NCBI GenBank assembly: GCA_963738345.1
Contig: CAVTWI010000001.1
Coordinates: 620,001 to 684,000 of the forward strand
From: Bog-159 sp963738345
Lineage (GTDB): Bacteria; Acidobacteriota; Terriglobia; Bryobacterales; Bryobacteraceae
Length of the DNA: 64,000 nucleotides
Direction: 5' to 3'
Below, in pieces: positions 16,893 to 25,641 of the stretch. Positions within the stretch are counted from its first letter, which is position 1; each line of letters opens with the position of its first letter. The notes beneath the pieces were generated by a model. It saw nothing but the letters and a program-made list of their open reading frames with translations, was not told the DNA's origin and did no database searches. Made by a program: the position numbers and the translations under genes.

Positions 16893-17426
16893 TTAAGTTG
16901 CACTGATTGTGAATATAATCTTGGCCGTGTATCGCCCCGTGGCATACCCGGGGTGATCGGCCAGTATGAAGCCCAGTTGTACCGAATTCGGATTCTGGGA
17001 ACTGCAGGCGCCTCCGCCCCCCGTGCAAGCCGAGGCGGGCAGCGCCAGCACAGGCGTTTGCGTAGCGATCGATGCGGTCTGCGCACCATTGCAACCAGTG
17101 CCCAACGTCGCACCGCCACAAGTGTAGGCCAACGCTCCCGCCGCGACCGAAGGCCCGCCCTGTGGGCTAAAATCACCGCTCACGCTAAGGGTGATATTCC
17201 CACCGCCCGCCGCCGACGTACGCGCCCTGTATGCAATCGTCACGCTGCCGGCAAACGATTGAAAATTGGTAGCGCTGCTGCTCAGCGTGGCGGAAGCTGG
17301 CACACTGATCGTACCGACCGGATGCACCATCGCGCTCAAACTCTGCGTGCCCGTGCCCACGCCGCCACCCAAAGGGGATGCGAGGACTACCCCGAATAGG
17401 CACAATTGGCTGCGTCGCAACTTCAT
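16893..17426 (-). CDS. Spore-coat-U-like secreted subunit 1, first gene of csu-like operon
   Basis: 177 residues with a signal peptide (LRRSQLCLFGVVLASPLGGG). The mature part has ISVPASATLSSSATNF, the GDFSPQGGPSVAAGALAYTCGG segment with a second cysteine shortly after (LGTGCNG), and a C-terminal strand RYTAKIIFTISAT. It starts the minus-strand operon that ends at 12199 and is 15 bases before subunit 2. The major pilin (CsuA/B-like) is usually the first gene; by analogy this would be the main shaft subunit. Confidence 0.72.
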   Translation of the reverse strand: MKLRRSQLCLFGVVLASPLGGGVGTGTQSLSAMVHPVGTISVPASATLSSSATNFQSFAGSVTIAYRARTSAAGGGNITLSVSGDFSPQGGPSVAAGALAYTCGGATLGTGCNGAQTASIATQTPVLALPASACTGGGGACSSQNPNSVQLGFILADHPGYATGRYTAKIIFTISAT

Positions 17427-17577
17427 ATTAGTATCATCGGGTCGTTAATACTTAAACTGTATGCAAAAACACCTTATCTGGCTTTAATTCTTCTAGTGCC
17501 TCGTTCGAGCATATGTTCTCAAACGAACAAGCTACCCTTGCAGGCTATCGCCCCCCTACCGATTACAATAAGAAACT

Positions 17578-18399
17578 ATGCCGCAGCATTTGCGCCACGC
17601 TATCTGCAACGAAGTCTTTGAAGGGTGGAATTTCGCCGACGCATGCCGTGCCATCCGGCGCGCCGGTTATACCGGGATCGAGATCGCGCCTTTCACCCTG
17701 GCCGAAGCCCCCTCTACCGTTACCCCCGCGCAACGCCGCGAATTTCGCGACATCATCGCCACCGAAGGTCTCGAATTCGTCGGACTGCACTGGCTCATGG
17801 TCAGTCCCAAAGGCCTGCATGTCACCACGCCCGACGCGCAACTTCGCTGCCGTAGCTGGCAGCACATTCGCAACCTCATCGATCTCTGTGCCGACTTGGG
17901 TCCCCACGGCGTGCTGGTCTTCGGTTCCCCCAAGCAGCGTGGAACCACCGGCGGCCTGTCGCGCGCCGAAGCCACTGGCCACTTTGTCGAAGGCTTGGCG
18001 GCCGTGGCCCCGCATGCCGGCGACCGCGGCGTCACCGTGCTGATGGAAGCCCTGCCCGCTGGCCAGTGCGATGTGGTCACTTCGCTCGACGAGGCCGCTG
18101 CCCTCGTGCGCCAGATCGATCACCCCGCCATCCGCACCATGTTCGACGTCCACAATGCGGTCGACGAAACCGAACCGCATGCCGCACTGGTCGCACGCCA
18201 CTACGACCTCATCCGTCACATCCACGTGAACGAGTTGGATGGCCGGCATCCCGGCACCGGCGCCTACGATTTCAAACCCCTCTTCGACGAACTGCGCCGC
18301 CGCGACTACGGCGGTTGGGTGTCGCTCGAAGCCTTCGACTTCACTCCCGGCGCCGAAACCGTCGCCACCGAATCACTGCGTTACCTGGAAACCAAATGA
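17578..18399 (+). CDS. Sugar phosphate isomerase/epimerase (AP-endonuclease-2 fold)
   Basis: 273 residues of the xylose-isomerase-like TIM-barrel family: FADACRAIRRAGYTGIEIAPF, LEFVGLHWLMVSP, GVTVLMEALPAGQCDVV, TMFDVHNAVDETE, and HIHVNELDGRHPGTGAYDF. The E, D, H and E residues in these strands form the usual divalent-metal site. The exact sugar is not predictable. It overlaps the next gene by four bases (ATGA), so the pair is translationally coupled, suggesting a shared sugar pathway. Confidence 0.88.
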   Translation: MPQHLRHAICNEVFEGWNFADACRAIRRAGYTGIEIAPFTLAEAPSTVTPAQRREFRDIIATEGLEFVGLHWLMVSPKGLHVTTPDAQLRCRSWQHIRNLIDLCADLGPHGVLVFGSPKQRGTTGGLSRAEATGHFVEGLAAVAPHAGDRGVTVLMEALPAGQCDVVTSLDEAAALVRQIDHPAIRTMFDVHNAVDETEPHAALVARHYDLIRHIHVNELDGRHPGTGAYDFKPLFDELRRRDYGGWVSLEAFDFTPGAETVATESLRYLETK

Positions 18400-19352
18400 G
18401 CAAATACGTTGTTACCGGAGGCGCGGGCTTTATCGGTTCCGCCATCGTACGAGGCCTGCTGCGCGAAGGCGCGGCACAGGTGGTGGTAATTGATAACCTG
18501 TTAACCGGCCATGAAGAAAACCTGGATGAAGTGCGCTCCTCTATCGACTTCCAACGCGCCGACATTCGCAATTACGACGAGATCGCCCCGCTTCTGAAAG
18601 ATGCCGCAGTGGTCTTTCACGAAGCTGCCATCCCCTCCGTCCCGCGATCCATCGCCGACCCCGTGCCGTCGCACGAAATCAATATCGATGGCACTTTCAA
18701 CGTGCTGCGGGCGGCCGCCGCGGGTGCCGCGAAGCGCGTGGTCTATGCGGCGTCTTCGTCCGCCTATGGCGATACCGAAGTGTTGCCCAAGGTCGAAACC
18801 ATGATGCCGCGCCCCAAATCGCCGTATGCTCTGCAGAAACTTGTGGGCGAATATTATGCCCAGGTATTCGCCGCCAACTTCGGCATCGAAACCGTTTCCC
18901 TGCGCTACTTCAACGTTTTCGGACCGCGCCAGGATCCTTCCAGCCAGTACTCCGGCGTGCTTTCGCTATTTATCAAATGCGCGGTGGAGCGCCGCGCTCC
19001 CACTATCTTTGGAGACGGCGAACAATCCCGCGATTTCACTTACGTCGAAGACGTGGTGGATCTGAATCTGAAAGCGGCACGCGCCCCCGGTGCATCAGGC
19101 AAAGTCTTCAACGGCGGCAACGGCGGACGCATCACCCTGAACGAGGCTTGGCGCCTGGTGCAGAAAATCGAAGGCGTAACCATTCCGCCCAACTTCGGTC
19201 CACCGCGCGCCGGCGACGTACACGATTCGCAGGCCGATACCACCTCCGCGGTCGCCGAACTGGGCCTTGCGCCACGCTTCTCTTTCGAAGAAGGTTTGCG
19301 CCTGACGTTGCAATGGTATAAGCAATGTTACAAGACGCAGCCCAGCCATTGA
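18396..19352 (+). CDS. NAD-dependent nucleotide-sugar epimerase (UDP-glucose 4-epimerase-like)
   Basis: 318 residues of the extended SDR family. N-terminal Rossmann motif VVTGGAGFIGSAIVRGLL, catalytic SSSAYGD with Tyr and Lys in SPYALQKLVGEYY, and RYFNVFGPRQDPSSQYSGVLSLFI typical of UDP-GlcNAc/UDP-glucose 4-epimerases (WbpP/Gne group). GDGEQSRDFTYVEDVV is the substrate-binding region. The long upstream open frame is the coding shadow of the preceding gene; the ATG at 18396 overlapping its stop is the true start. Probably supplies sugars for surface polysaccharide. Confidence 0.92.
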   Translation: MSKYVVTGGAGFIGSAIVRGLLREGAAQVVVIDNLLTGHEENLDEVRSSIDFQRADIRNYDEIAPLLKDAAVVFHEAAIPSVPRSIADPVPSHEINIDGTFNVLRAAAAGAAKRVVYAASSSAYGDTEVLPKVETMMPRPKSPYALQKLVGEYYAQVFAANFGIETVSLRYFNVFGPRQDPSSQYSGVLSLFIKCAVERRAPTIFGDGEQSRDFTYVEDVVDLNLKAARAPGASGKVFNGGNGGRITLNEAWRLVQKIEGVTIPPNFGPPRAGDVHDSQADTTSAVAELGLAPRFSFEEGLRLTLQWYKQCYKTQPSH

Positions 19353-19732
19353 CCCTGGTCCGCCATCCGCTCTATCTGCGCGGCATCCAGCTATATGGCG
19401 ACGGGCGGTTCTTCGACTGCCACGAAGTCCTCGAAGAATTATGGACGCCCACGCGCGGCCCGCATCGCCTGTTTCTGCAAGCCTTGATCCACTTCGCCGT
19501 GGCCTTCGTACATCAGGAACGGGGGAATCCCGTAGGCGCACAGGGACAGTTGCGCAAAGCCTTACGCAAGCTCAAACCCTACCGTCCGATCTACGAGGGC
19601 GTGGATACCGGCCTGCTCTACCGCGAGGGCCAGGCTTGCCTGCGGCGCATTGACGGCGGTGAATCGCCGCCGCCGCCGCGCATGCTACTGCAAAGCCTTG
19701 GCGATGGCGGACTCGGCCACGGGCGCCAGTAA
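19325..19732 (+). CDS. DUF309-domain protein
   Basis: 135 residues; the start lies inside the last codons of the epimerase gene. The conserved DUF309 core is clear: GIQLYGDGRFFDCHEVLEELW, then HRLFLQALIHFAVAFVHQERGNPVGA and LRKALRKLKPY. This is a small helical family of unknown function in bacteria and archaea. The last 45 bases overlap the convergent SGNH hydrolase gene, and the tail PPPPRMLLQSLGDGGLGHGRQ is probably not structured. Confidence 0.85.
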   Translation: MLQDAAQPLTLVRHPLYLRGIQLYGDGRFFDCHEVLEELWTPTRGPHRLFLQALIHFAVAFVHQERGNPVGAQGQLRKALRKLKPYRPIYEGVDTGLLYREGQACLRRIDGGESPPPPRMLLQSLGDGGLGHGRQ

Positions 19733-20443
19733 CTGATAACCTTTGGCGTTCGGATGCAGTCCGTCATCCGAATAACCTTCGCGTAACATGCCTTTGTCGT
19801 CCACGGTCGCGGCGTAATAGTCGGCCACGATAGCATGGCTCTTGGCCGCGTATTCGTGCAGCCAGGCATTCAGCTTCAGAATGTCCGCCGGCGGTCGAGA
19901 TACGGTCTGCTTATTCTTGGTGTAATCGCTCACCGGCATCACTGAGCAAAGAATTACTTTGATGCCGTGCGCCTGCGCCAGTTCGGTCATGGCCTGAAAA
20001 TTCTCCTCGATCATGGTCAGCGTCTCGGGCCCGGTGTTGTGCGAAATATCGTTGGTGCCCGCCAGAATGATCAGCGCGGCCGGCTTCAGATCGATCACAT
20101 CCGGAAACATGCGCACCAGCATCTGCGGCGTGGTCTGCCCGCTGATGCCGCGGTTCACATAAGGCTTGTCTGGAAAATACTGGCTCAGCCGCCAGCCGTC
20201 CGTAATCGAATCGCCCATGAACACGACCCGGCGCGACTCGGCGGGCAGACTCTTTAGCCGCTCGTCATCCTGATGGTAGCGGCCCAGTTGATTCCAGTCC
20301 TGAAGCTGGTCCGCCAGACTGTGCGCAAATCCCGGCAGGCAACAGTTGGCCTTGGGCGGATTAAAATCGTCCACCAACTGGCAGCGCGCGGCGGCGGGCA
20401 GCAATAGAAGCGGTATCAGGAAAGTTGCGGCGTTTCGGAACAT
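19685..20443 (-). CDS. Secreted SGNH/GDSL hydrolase
   Basis: 252 residues with a signal peptide (FLIPLLLLPAAARC). SGNH blocks: block I VVFMGDSITDGW (nucleophile Ser), block II Gly in NRGISGQTTP, block III LAGTNDISH (Asn), block V DGLHPNAKGY (Asp and His). The arrangement resembles secreted acetylesterases of carbohydrate-degrading bacteria. Ribosome site AAGGAG six bases ahead of the ATG. The start overlaps the end of the upstream MFS gene by 28 bases, so they share a transcript. Confidence 0.9.
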   Translation of the reverse strand: MFRNAATFLIPLLLLPAAARCQLVDDFNPPKANCCLPGFAHSLADQLQDWNQLGRYHQDDERLKSLPAESRRVVFMGDSITDGWRLSQYFPDKPYVNRGISGQTTPQMLVRMFPDVIDLKPAALIILAGTNDISHNTGPETLTMIEENFQAMTELAQAHGIKVILCSVMPVSDYTKNKQTVSRPPADILKLNAWLHEYAAKSHAIVADYYAATVDDKGMLREGYSDDGLHPNAKGYQLLAPVAESAIAKALQ

Positions 20444-21657
20444 GCGTTCTCCTTGGGCTTACGCAGCCAAGCATATCCTATTGCACCGATCGCGCCCAAC
20501 ATGCCGGCGCTGCCGAAGTACAGGGTACGGATCCCCAACTGCTGCGCCACGGGCCCGGCCACGAACATCGCCAGCACCTGCGACATCGCCATGAGCGACA
20601 TCAGGCTGCTGGCCACCCGCCCCAGTAAAGCGTGCGGCGTCTCGCGCTGCACCAGCGTCTGCGAAGGCACCATAATAAATGCGGCGCAAAAACCCATTCC
20701 CAACATGCCGATGGCGGTTGAAGCAATCCGGCCGAACACCGCCGTCACCAGCACCGCCACGCCCATGCCGCCCAGTCCATAGATCACCAGAAACTGTTGC
20801 GGAACCCGCGATGCCGCCCGGTGAATGAACTGTGTGCCGGCGATCATGCCGATTCCGATCAGCGAGTTCAACGTGCCGAACAGAGCCGCATTCGAGCGCA
20901 GAATATCGCGCACGTAGACCGAGAGCAGCGCGCCAAAGCACCGCACCGCGAACATTCCCGCCGTCATCGCCAGGATCACGAACGAGATCGCCGCATGCGT
21001 GAAGATAAAGCGGAAACCCTGCATCATCGAAGCCAGCACCGAACTGGCCGCCGTAGCGGGCGAAGGCGCGCGGTGAATCGCCAGTGTCATCACCATGCCG
21101 GCAGAAAAGAAAAAGCTGACGCTATCGAAAAGGAAACAGGCGTTCGGGCCGAACCACTGCACTAGCAAGCCGGCAATCGCCGGACTGATGATTTGCGATC
21201 CCTGCACGGCTTGGGACATCAGCCCGTTGACTGCCAACAGACCCGCTGCCGGAGCCAGTGCCCGTACCGCCACCGATTGCGCCGGTACAAAGAAACTGGA
21301 AACCGTGCTGAGCGCCAGAAAGATCAAGTAGATGGCGTTGAGATCGCGTACGAATACCAATACCAGCACCAGCAGGCCGCGAATCAGGTCGCTCGCGATC
21401 ATAGTCCACTTGACGTTCCACTTATCCACGAACACGCCTGCCAACGGGCTGACCAGCGCTAGTGGAAGCATGAAAGCTACCAGAATCATGCTGACCTGGG
21501 TTGGCGTGCCATGCAGTTGAAATGTCACCAGGCCCAAGACCGCGTAGATGGCCAGAAAGTCGCCAAAAATGCTGACCAATTGCGCAATCCACAGCCGGCG
21601 TACTTCGCGAATCTTCAATACGTCGCGAAAAGTCAGTTGTAGCGTAGGTGCAGACAT
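20416..21657 (-). CDS. MFS transporter (MFS_3, enterobactin-exporter-like)
   Basis: 413 residues with about 12 predicted membrane helices. It begins FRDVLKIREVRRLWIAQLVSIFGDFLAIYAVL and contains PLAGVFVDKWNVKWTMIASDLIRG, the loop 2-3 signature of the MFS_3/EntS-like group, and AFIMVPSQTLVQRETPHALLGRV in the second half. Members export siderophores, macrolides or sugars by proton antiport; the substrate cannot be deduced. GGAGGT precedes the start. Co-transcribed with the SGNH hydrolase. Confidence 0.88.
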   Translation of the reverse strand: MSAPTLQLTFRDVLKIREVRRLWIAQLVSIFGDFLAIYAVLGLVTFQLHGTPTQVSMILVAFMLPLALVSPLAGVFVDKWNVKWTMIASDLIRGLLVLVLVFVRDLNAIYLIFLALSTVSSFFVPAQSVAVRALAPAAGLLAVNGLMSQAVQGSQIISPAIAGLLVQWFGPNACFLFDSVSFFFSAGMVMTLAIHRAPSPATAASSVLASMMQGFRFIFTHAAISFVILAMTAGMFAVRCFGALLSVYVRDILRSNAALFGTLNSLIGIGMIAGTQFIHRAASRVPQQFLVIYGLGGMGVAVLVTAVFGRIASTAIGMLGMGFCAAFIMVPSQTLVQRETPHALLGRVASSLMSLMAMSQVLAMFVAGPVAQQLGIRTLYFGSAGMLGAIGAIGYAWLRKPKENACSETPQLS

Positions 21658-21687
21658 GCGGGTGGAACCTCCGGGTGGGTTCCGTTA

Positions 21688-22029
21688 TTATACCAATGCC
21701 GCGCGCGCTTTCTTGGGTAACTTCTCGACAACCAAATCGTAAGATCCGCGAATGAGTTTCTTAAGTTCGTGGGTCGACAGGGCGTCTTCTGTTTCGAGCG
21801 CCACCCACCGATTGCGCGCGAAGTAAGGCGCCTGCATGATTCCCTCGCGCTCCACTAACTCGACGAATTGCTCCGGCGTGCATTTCGCCGAGAGCCACAC
21901 TTTGCCCGGCTCCAGCGCCGTGATCACGAATATCTTGCCAGCCACCTTGAATACCAGCGATTCCCATTGCAGCGACTCCGTGGCGTGGGGCATCGACAAG
22001 CAATAGCGGCGCACCCATTCAATATTCAT
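21688..22029 (-). CDS. MmcQ/YjbR-family protein
   Basis: 113 residues matching the MmcQ/YjbR family: MNIEWVRRYCLSMPHATESLQW, VFKVAGKIFVITALEP, VWLSAKCTPEQF and YFARNRWVALE. The fold is a CyaY-like DNA-binding domain; biological role is not established. It has its own short upstream region and is probably monocistronic. Confidence 0.9.
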   Translation of the reverse strand: MNIEWVRRYCLSMPHATESLQWESLVFKVAGKIFVITALEPGKVWLSAKCTPEQFVELVEREGIMQAPYFARNRWVALETEDALSTHELKKLIRGSYDLVVEKLPKKARAALV

Positions 22030-22152
22030 GTAGGCTCTCGACGGACTATTATGCCATTTTCACGCCAATTCGTTCGCTGCTGAATCCGAGCCGCGCTGCG
22101 TAAGCACGCGGTGGCCGTCTTTCCTCCGACCCCACCGTCCTACAATGGAAGA

Positions 22153-22929
22153 ATGTCCGATACATTGACAATCGCCGGCCGCACCTTCCAGTCCCGCCTG
22201 ATCGTGGGCACCGGGAAATACCGCAGCTTCCAGGAAATGGCCCGCTGCCACGAAGCCACCGGCGCCGACATGGTCACCGTGGCCGTCCGCCGCGTCAACC
22301 TCACCGACCGCTCCAAGGAATCCCTGATCGATTACATCGACCGCTCCAAAATCTTCATCCTGCCTAATACCGCCGGTTGCTATACCGCGGACGATGCGGT
22401 TCGCACCGCACGCCTGGCGCGCGAAGTGGGCCTCTCCAACTGGATCAAGCTCGAAGTCATCGGTGACGAAAAAACGCTGTTCCCCGATAACGAAGGTCTT
22501 CTCGAGGCCACCCGCGTTCTGGTAAAAGAAGGCTTTGTCGTGCTGCCCTACACCAACGACGACGTGGTCAACGCGCGCAAGCTTATGGATGCCGGCGCCG
22601 CCGCCGTAATGCCCCTGGCCGCCCCCATCGGTTCCGGCCTCGGCGTGCAGAACATGGCCAACCTGCGCATCATGCGCGAAATGATCACCACCGTGCCCAT
22701 GATCGTCGACGCCGGCGTCGGCACTGCCTCGGATGCCGCCATCGCCATGGAACTGGGCGCCGATGGCGTGCTCATGAATACCGCCATCGCCGCCGCCGAA
22801 GACGCCGTCAGCATGGCGCAAGCCATGAAACTTGGTGTGCAGGCCGGCCGCCTCGCCTATCTCGCCGGACGTATGCCCAAAAAGCTTTACGCCAGCGCCA
22901 GCAGCCCTCTGGTGGGTTTAGTAAGCTAA
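22153..22929 (+). CDS. thiG: Thiazole synthase
   Basis: 258 residues. ThiG joins 1-deoxyxylulose 5-phosphate, dehydroglycine and ThiS thiocarboxylate into the thiazole of thiamine. Family blocks: RLIVGTGKYRSFQEM, TVAVRRVN, ILPNTAGCYTA, the Schiff-base Lys99 in NWIKLEV, and PIGSGLGVQN plus VDAGVGTASDAA. An upstream ATG at 22111 adds 14 residues without similarity, so I use 22153. No thiS, thiF, thiO or thiC lies beside it and no TPP riboswitch was recognised upstream, which is unusual for thiG. Confidence 0.95.
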   Translation: MSDTLTIAGRTFQSRLIVGTGKYRSFQEMARCHEATGADMVTVAVRRVNLTDRSKESLIDYIDRSKIFILPNTAGCYTADDAVRTARLAREVGLSNWIKLEVIGDEKTLFPDNEGLLEATRVLVKEGFVVLPYTNDDVVNARKLMDAGAAAVMPLAAPIGSGLGVQNMANLRIMREMITTVPMIVDAGVGTASDAAIAMELGADGVLMNTAIAAAEDAVSMAQAMKLGVQAGRLAYLAGRMPKKLYASASSPLVGLVS

Positions 22930-22978
22930 CGCAGCGAACCCGCGCGCAGATCCGCCTTCTGGGCGATACTGGAGAGTC

Positions 22979-23755
22979 ATGGAGTTTGAAAGCGTCGCGG
23001 CTAATCTGCGCGAATCGTTCCGCGCCGTCGCCTCCCATCGCGCGGATGGTGAGTTGAAGGAGATGGAAGGCGTCTCCATCGCTTCGGCGGGCGTTACGTT
23101 CCAGATGTTTAACGCCGCCTTCCTCTCTGCTCCTGTGACTACCGAATCGCAGTTGGACGTTCGCGTGGCCGAAGCCGCCGTATATTTCGCCTCGCGCAGC
23201 CAGCGCTGGTCCTATTGGATCTGCCAAGGCTGGCTGGACGGCCGCGCCCGCCGCCGCCTACAATCCGTTCTACGCAAGCGCCATTTGTTCCAGGCCGTCG
23301 AACTGCCGGGCATGATCGCCGACGCCGTCAACCCGCCGGAACGCCCACTCCCTAGCATGGACGTCCGGCGCGTATCAGACGGCCCCGTAAAAGACGCCTT
23401 CTGCACCATCGGTTCCACTTGCTTCAACGTGCCTCTGCAGTGGTTCTGCGAAGTTTTCGACGGCCCCGGTATCTGGAATGATTTTGCCGCCTATGTCGGC
23501 TATGTCGACGGCGAACCAGTCTCCACCGCCGCTACCGTCATCGGCGGGGGAGCCATCGGCATCTACAACGTGGCCACTATGCCGGGCCATCGCCGGGGGG
23601 GGTATGGCGAAGCCGTAATGCGCCACGCCCTGGACACCGCCCGCGCCGAACATGGCCTTTCGAAGACCATCCTGCAATCGACCCCGCAGGGTTACGATCT
23701 CTATCAGCGCATGGGATACCGCACCGTCACCAGCGTCTCCGTATTCTGTTCGTGA
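22979..23755 (+). CDS. GNAT-family N-acetyltransferase
   Basis: 258 residues. The C-terminal third is a GNAT domain: GYVDGEPVSTAATVIGGGAIGIYNVAT, the acetyl-CoA loop MPGHRRGGYGEAVMRHAL, and TILQSTPQGYDLYQRMGYRTV. The N-terminal 130 residues (ESVAANLRESFRAVASHRADGE...) form a second, degenerate GNAT-like half, as in many two-domain acetyltransferases. Acceptor unknown. Confidence 0.85.
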   Translation: MEFESVAANLRESFRAVASHRADGELKEMEGVSIASAGVTFQMFNAAFLSAPVTTESQLDVRVAEAAVYFASRSQRWSYWICQGWLDGRARRRLQSVLRKRHLFQAVELPGMIADAVNPPERPLPSMDVRRVSDGPVKDAFCTIGSTCFNVPLQWFCEVFDGPGIWNDFAAYVGYVDGEPVSTAATVIGGGAIGIYNVATMPGHRRGGYGEAVMRHALDTARAEHGLSKTILQSTPQGYDLYQRMGYRTVTSVSVFCS

Positions 23756-23779
23756 AACCCTAAACCGGGCTTAAACCGG

Positions 23780-25579
23780 CTAAACAAGGTATTCCTGCGC
23801 CAGTTCTTCGAACTCCGTAGGTGTCACCAGGTGAAAGCGCACTTCCATCTTCGAAAAACGCTGCAAATCCTGCGTCATTTCGTCCGACGGCAATTCCGGT
23901 CCCGCCACAAATAACTGACCCGCAGCCATGCGGAACGGCAATACCCGCCAACGCCGCGATACCTCCGCCGGAACGGCCCGCGTCGCCGGCCCGGAAATCT
24001 CCGACCGCTCCGGTTTGCCCAGCGGTAAATTCTGCTGCAAGCTCAGCGCCATGTATAACTCCGCCTCGCTCAACTTCCCCCGCCGCACCAGACACTCGCC
24101 GATCCGTTCTCCCGCCACTTTCGACAACAACGCATCGTCCACATCTTCCTGCATCACGAACTGCGAGCCCACCAGGATCTGCCCCAAAGGCCGAACTTCC
24201 GTCTGCAGCGCCGCGGCGTTGGGATACTCGTGCTCCGTCTTCACCCACACCAGTGGACGCCCATGCAGCCTCGCATCTCCATAAAGAACCAGCGCCCTTA
24301 CCGTCGCCGCGCAATTCAGCCAGTTTCCCAACAGCGCCCGCACCGGAACCCCCATTGCAAAACGCCATCCGTAGATCCGCCGCGAACACAGCGCCCGCAC
24401 TCCCATCTGAAATCCCGACAACACGAATGTCGCCGAGAATAACCACTGCAAGCTCGCATGGTGTACGCCAAACACCCATATGTGGCCCGTGATCCTGCTG
24501 CTTACCCACGTCGCCAACCCGTAAACGAAAACCAGGTTCAGTAGTGGCGTCAGCAGATTGCCGATCACCCCCTTGCGATCGCGCCACAGCCAGTATTGCT
24601 GCCGTGCCGGAGCGTGCCATCCGCGCCGTTCCCACGATTGCAGCACGATCCCCATCACCCAACGCGCCCGCTGCTTCACCGCCGTCCGAAAGGTGTGCGG
24701 AAAATATTCGCGCGTCGCCAGCAATTCGCGCCCTTCCCGCCGTAGCGGCACAAACACCTGCGGACAGCCCATGGCGTGTATGCGCCAACCGTTTTCGTAA
24801 TCCTCCGTCAGGCTTTCCGGATCGAACATCCGGTTCGAATACTCCACCGCCAACCTCTCCAACACGTCCCGCGAAAAGGCCGTCCCCACCCCGTTACCCG
24901 GCAGAAAACTGCCCCACATCTGCCTCACCGGAATGTCTTTCGTCTGATATTCGGCGAATTCGTCGCAGTACAATCCGTGTACCCACTGCCGCAAAGGAGT
25001 CGCCAGCGGCAGCACCGGCACCTGCACCATATCGTGGCTCCCCGCGAAATAATTGATCCACCGTAGCGATTCCGGATGGATCACGTCCTCCGCATCGTGC
25101 GTCACCACCACGTCGAACCTCACGCCGTGGTGCTCCTCGTGCACCAGCATGCGCTGGAAGATCCAGTTCAAACAGTCCGCCTTCGAAGTCGGCCCATCGT
25201 GCGGACAAAGTGCCAGGTGCACCCGCGGATATTTGCGCGCGGCTTCCCGCACCATCGCCACCGTCTCCCAATCGTTGGGATACGCCCCTACGAAAAACTC
25301 CGCCGCATGGTAAATCGTCGCCGGAATATTCCGCTCCAGCATGCTGCCGATCACCGCGTGCTCGTGCCACAGCGGAACGAATATGGCAATCCTCCGCCGC
25401 GGCGCCGCATCCACCTCGGCCGGCGTGGGCCACGGAAACCACGGCCTTCCCAGGAAATGAAACACGATCCAGCGGTAAACAAACGCGCCATCCAGGAACA
25501 GGTCGTCCAATCCGCTGATCAGAACATATACGGCGAGAGGAACCAGGCAAGCGGCGATCCACGAATCCAGGGTAGACAT
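23780..25579 (-). CDS. NfrB-like GT2 glycosyltransferase with C-terminal MshEN-type domain
   Basis: 599 residues. N-terminal membrane helix, then a GT2 domain with IAIFVPLWHEHAVIG, the DxD-like HDAEDVIHP, the EDYENG acid motif and KQRARWVMG (Q/R-x-x-RW of processive synthases); then about three membrane helices (VIGNLLTPLLNLVFVYGL). The last 120 residues (PLGQILVGSQFVMQEDVDDAL...RIGECLVRRGKLSEAELYMALSLQQ) are two MshEN-like half repeats. In E. coli NfrB the equivalent domain binds cyclic di-GMP and switches on exopolysaccharide synthesis; the first half here lacks the leading Arg. No nfrA-like partner is adjacent. Confidence 0.88.
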   Translation of the reverse strand: MSTLDSWIAACLVPLAVYVLISGLDDLFLDGAFVYRWIVFHFLGRPWFPWPTPAEVDAAPRRRIAIFVPLWHEHAVIGSMLERNIPATIYHAAEFFVGAYPNDWETVAMVREAARKYPRVHLALCPHDGPTSKADCLNWIFQRMLVHEEHHGVRFDVVVTHDAEDVIHPESLRWINYFAGSHDMVQVPVLPLATPLRQWVHGLYCDEFAEYQTKDIPVRQMWGSFLPGNGVGTAFSRDVLERLAVEYSNRMFDPESLTEDYENGWRIHAMGCPQVFVPLRREGRELLATREYFPHTFRTAVKQRARWVMGIVLQSWERRGWHAPARQQYWLWRDRKGVIGNLLTPLLNLVFVYGLATWVSSRITGHIWVFGVHHASLQWLFSATFVLSGFQMGVRALCSRRIYGWRFAMGVPVRALLGNWLNCAATVRALVLYGDARLHGRPLVWVKTEHEYPNAAALQTEVRPLGQILVGSQFVMQEDVDDALLSKVAGERIGECLVRRGKLSEAELYMALSLQQNLPLGKPERSEISGPATRAVPAEVSRRWRVLPFRMAAGQLFVAGPELPSDEMTQDLQRFSKMEVRFHLVTPTEFEELAQEYLV

Positions 25580-25641
25580 CCGGTAAGAGATGTAGTGTCA
25601 GCCCGCCGGAAAAATCGCACCCATCCCAAAGCCATCAGCCA

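Noticed and set aside
22030..22152. Possible TPP riboswitch before thiG
   Set aside because: None of the conserved TPP aptamer blocks could be found by eye.
24000..24200. Type II secretion ATPase (from the MshEN-like domain)
   Set aside because: The domain is fused to a GT2 glycosyltransferase and no ATPase motifs are present.
23760..24788. 342-codon minus-strand frame over the glycosyltransferase gene
   Set aside because: Same strand, other frame than the NfrB-like gene; Gly/Ala/Arg-rich shadow.
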